Shown in pieces: positions 13,779 through 14,878 of a DNA stretch of 14,878 bases; position 1 is the first letter of the stretch, and the number at the start of each line of letters is the position of its first letter. Source of the stretch: an uncultured Alphaproteobacteria bacterium (lineage in GTDB: Bacteria > Pseudomonadota > Alphaproteobacteria > Caulobacterales > Hyphomonadaceae). Location: positions 1-14,878 of the forward strand of contig CAIKXW010000016.1 of assembly GCA_903831485.1 (NCBI GenBank). The letters are read 5' to 3'. Both the position numbers and the translations under genes were made by a program. The notes beneath the pieces were generated by a model, which worked only from the letters and a program-made list of their open reading frames with translations, was not told the origin of the DNA and did no database searches.

Positions 13779-14377
13779 CTTCCGACGGGCTCGCCGGCCT
13801 GCCCCCTTGCGGCGGCAAGGTCGTCAGCGGTTTCACGCGCCTTCAGCAACACTTCATCCAGCGGCGCCAGTTCCAGCGAAATCTGGTACTCGGCTTCGGC
13901 CCTCTTGTTCGCCTGCGCTAGCGCGTCGGAGAACGAGTCACGCGCCTGCCGGGCATGGATCAGGGCGCCTTCGAACGCCGAGACATCGTCGCGCACCAGG
14001 TCGCCCGAAACGATCAGCCCCCGCGCCATGCCATCAAGCCGGGCAAGGCCGCGCGCAGCCATTGTCATGTCGTCCCTGACCCGGGCGACCACGACGGCCG
14101 GTGAGGACCGGTCCGCGCCGATCGTCCGCCAATAGGCGCCCTCGTCAGAGCGGTTGCCGCTGAACATGTCCGCTAGCGATGAGAGGCTCGCCTCGCCTGT
14201 CGCCAGTTTCTTGTTCCGCGTATCCTTGCTGAAGGCCTCGGACGCCCTGTGCAGCAGTGACTGCTCTTCGGTCAGCGAAACCTCCGCAGTGACCGGTTCG
14301 TAGACGGAGACCGTCGCACAGCCTGCGGCGCCAACCGACAGCGCGAGGCAAAAGACGACCGAACGTATTGTCTGCAC
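13775..14377 (-). CDS. Predicted lipoprotein of unknown function, largely helical
   Basis: I do not recognise the family. With a GTG start at 14377 the protein has 200 residues and begins (M)QTIRSVVFCLALSVGAAGC, a type II signal with Cys20. The lipobox AAGC lacks the usual Leu at -3 but is otherwise acceptable. The next residues are Ala-Thr, so outer-membrane sorting is expected. The mature part is predicted helical, with Ala/Arg/Glu-rich heptad-like stretches (about 110-195), including LIHARQARDSFSDALAQANKRAEAEYQIS. A further in-frame GTG at 14431 would add 18 residues ahead of the signal; it is rejected because a well-placed promoter (14414-14441) would begin transcription inside that extension. 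The gene converges on DUF423 and diverges from the iminopeptidase gene. Confidence 0.68.
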   Translation of the reverse strand: MQTIRSVVFCLALSVGAAGCATVSVYEPVTAEVSLTEEQSLLHRASEAFSKDTRNKKLATGEASLSSLADMFSGNRSDEGAYWRTIGADRSSPAVVVARVRDDMTMAARGLARLDGMARGLIVSGDLVRDDVSAFEGALIHARQARDSFSDALAQANKRAEAEYQISLELAPLDEVLLKARETADDLAAARGQAGEPVGS

Positions 14378-14413
14378 CGAACCTGACCCGAAAAGTTCGC
14401 GGATTTGCTGATC

Positions 14414-14441
14414 TTTATAGATAGGTCGCACCAGAAGACAA
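14414..14441 (-). promoter_or_regulatory. Putative sigma70 promoter of the unknown lipoprotein
   Basis: On the minus strand TTGTCT (14441-14436) and TATAAA (14419-14414) are separated by 16 nt; the -10 matches five of six consensus bases and the -35 four. Transcription would begin near 14407, giving a leader of about 30 nt before the GTG at 14377. This supports the shorter start for the lipoprotein. Confidence 0.5.
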
Positions 14442-14468
14442 ACTCGCCTGCAACAGAAGATGTATTGG

Positions 14469-14496
14469 TTGACGCAAGGATGGCTGCCGGTAGATG
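14469..14496 (+). promoter_or_regulatory. Putative promoter of the iminopeptidase gene, possibly leaderless
   Basis: TTGACG (14469-14474) matches five of six bases of the -35 consensus; TAGATG (14491-14496), a weak -10, follows after 16 nt. The start site would fall at about 14503-14505, on or next to the ATG at 14505. No Shine-Dalgarno precedes that ATG, which fits a leaderless transcript. Confidence 0.35.
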
Positions 14497-14504
14497 AAAC
14501 AACG

Positions 14505-14878
14505 ATGAACGATGATCGCCCCCGCCGCAGTCTTTACCCGTCGGTCGAGCCCCGGCGCACCGGGCGGCTTGCAGTCAGCGGCATGCACGAACTCTACTGG
14601 GAGGAGAGCGGGCACCCGGACGGCATTCCGGTGGTCGCCTTGCATGGCGGACCGGGCGGCGGTTCCAGCCCGGAAATGCGCCGGTTCTTCGACCCGCGGC
14701 GGTATCGCATCATCCTGTTTGACCAGCGTGGCTGCGGCCGTTCCAGCCCGCACTCGGAACTCAAGGACAATACCACCTGGGACCTTGTCCGCGACATGGA
14801 AACGCTTCGGGCGCATCTCGCCGTCAAGAAGTGGGTGGTGTTCGGCGGTTCGTGGGGATCGACGCTCGCCCTCGCCTA
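14505..14878 (+). CDS. pip: Proline iminopeptidase (prolyl aminopeptidase), 5' part
   Basis: The first 124 codons of an alpha/beta-hydrolase of peptidase family S33 are visible; the gene runs off the window. The enzyme removes N-terminal proline from peptides. Motifs in order are SLYPSVEP (9-16, the usual Pip start), YWEESGHPDG (31-40), HGGPGGGSSPEMRRFFDP with the oxyanion-hole HGGPGGG (47-53), FDQRGCGRSSPH (72-83), and the nucleophile elbow GGSWGS (114-119) with Ser116 as catalytic serine. The catalytic Asp and His lie beyond the window. The full-length family size is about 310-330. The ATG at 14505 gives the family N-terminus; an in-frame ATG at 14460 would add 15 atypical residues. No Shine-Dalgarno is seen. 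It diverges from the unknown lipoprotein gene. Confidence 0.93.
   Translation, partial: MNDDRPRRSLYPSVEPRRTGRLAVSGMHELYWEESGHPDGIPVVALHGGPGGGSSPEMRRFFDPRRYRIILFDQRGCGRSSPHSELKDNTTWDLVRDMETLRAHLAVKKWVVFGGSWGSTLALA

Noticed and set aside
14378..14431. GTG at 14431 as start of the unknown lipoprotein
   Set aside because: It would bury the signal sequence behind 18 polar residues and lies upstream of the predicted transcription start.

Overview
The window is a high-GC, gene-dense stretch of a Gram-negative alphaproteobacterial chromosome. The Rrf2 regulator type, the histidine phosphotransfer protein, the membrane-anchored coiled-coil protein with an alphaproteobacterial-style C-terminal domain and the STAS-MlaE fusion all fit a member of the Caulobacterales/Hyphomonadaceae/Maricaulales neighbourhood. 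That placement is inference. I see no insertion sequence, phage gene, CRISPR array, tRNA or rRNA, and base composition looks even throughout, so this reads as core genome.

Layout. Positions 1-56 (minus) hold the first codons of a gene that leaves the window, perhaps a dienelactone-hydrolase-family protein. It diverges from a LysE-family exporter (206-841, plus). Next comes a sulfate-uptake operon on the minus strand, in transcription order rrf2-type regulator (5238-4792), sulfate-binding lipoprotein sbp (4722-3709), cysT, cysW and cysA (ending at 838). A 17-bp palindrome carrying a TTGACA box lies in the regulator-sbp gap. Divergent from the regulator is an alginate-export-like outer-membrane barrel (5386-6828, plus). 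It ends 4 nt from an orphan HPt protein (7219-6833, minus), and a hairpin spans both stop codons.

A loose region of about 560 nt (7220-7779) holds at most one small ORF and a sigma54-like box. It precedes a 633-aa protein (7780-9681, plus) with two membrane helices, a coiled coil, a Pro/Ala linker and a C-terminal helical domain, an architecture like the polarity factor TipN. After it, on the minus strand, is a lipid-transport operon: STAS-MlaE permease (13230-12100), MlaF ATPase, MlaD (MCE) and a PqiC-type auxiliary lipoprotein (ending at 9731). A DUF423 membrane protein (13392-13778, plus) converges on an unrecognised lipoprotein (14377-13775, minus). A proline iminopeptidase (14505 to the window end, plus) closes the window.

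How the parts work together. Sbp/CysT/CysW/CysA form one sulfate ABC importer, and the adjacent Rrf2 protein, with four cysteines, is the obvious candidate sensor for it. The divergent porin may belong to the same regulon. The MlaE/F/D/lipoprotein set is a complete inner-membrane phospholipid-trafficking machine that lacks a local MlaC and uses a Pqi-like lipoprotein. The HPt and TipN-like proteins flank one shared upstream region and may belong to cell-cycle or polarity control; this last point is inference. Three convergent gene pairs are packed stop-to-stop, two of them sharing one CTAG for both stop codons.
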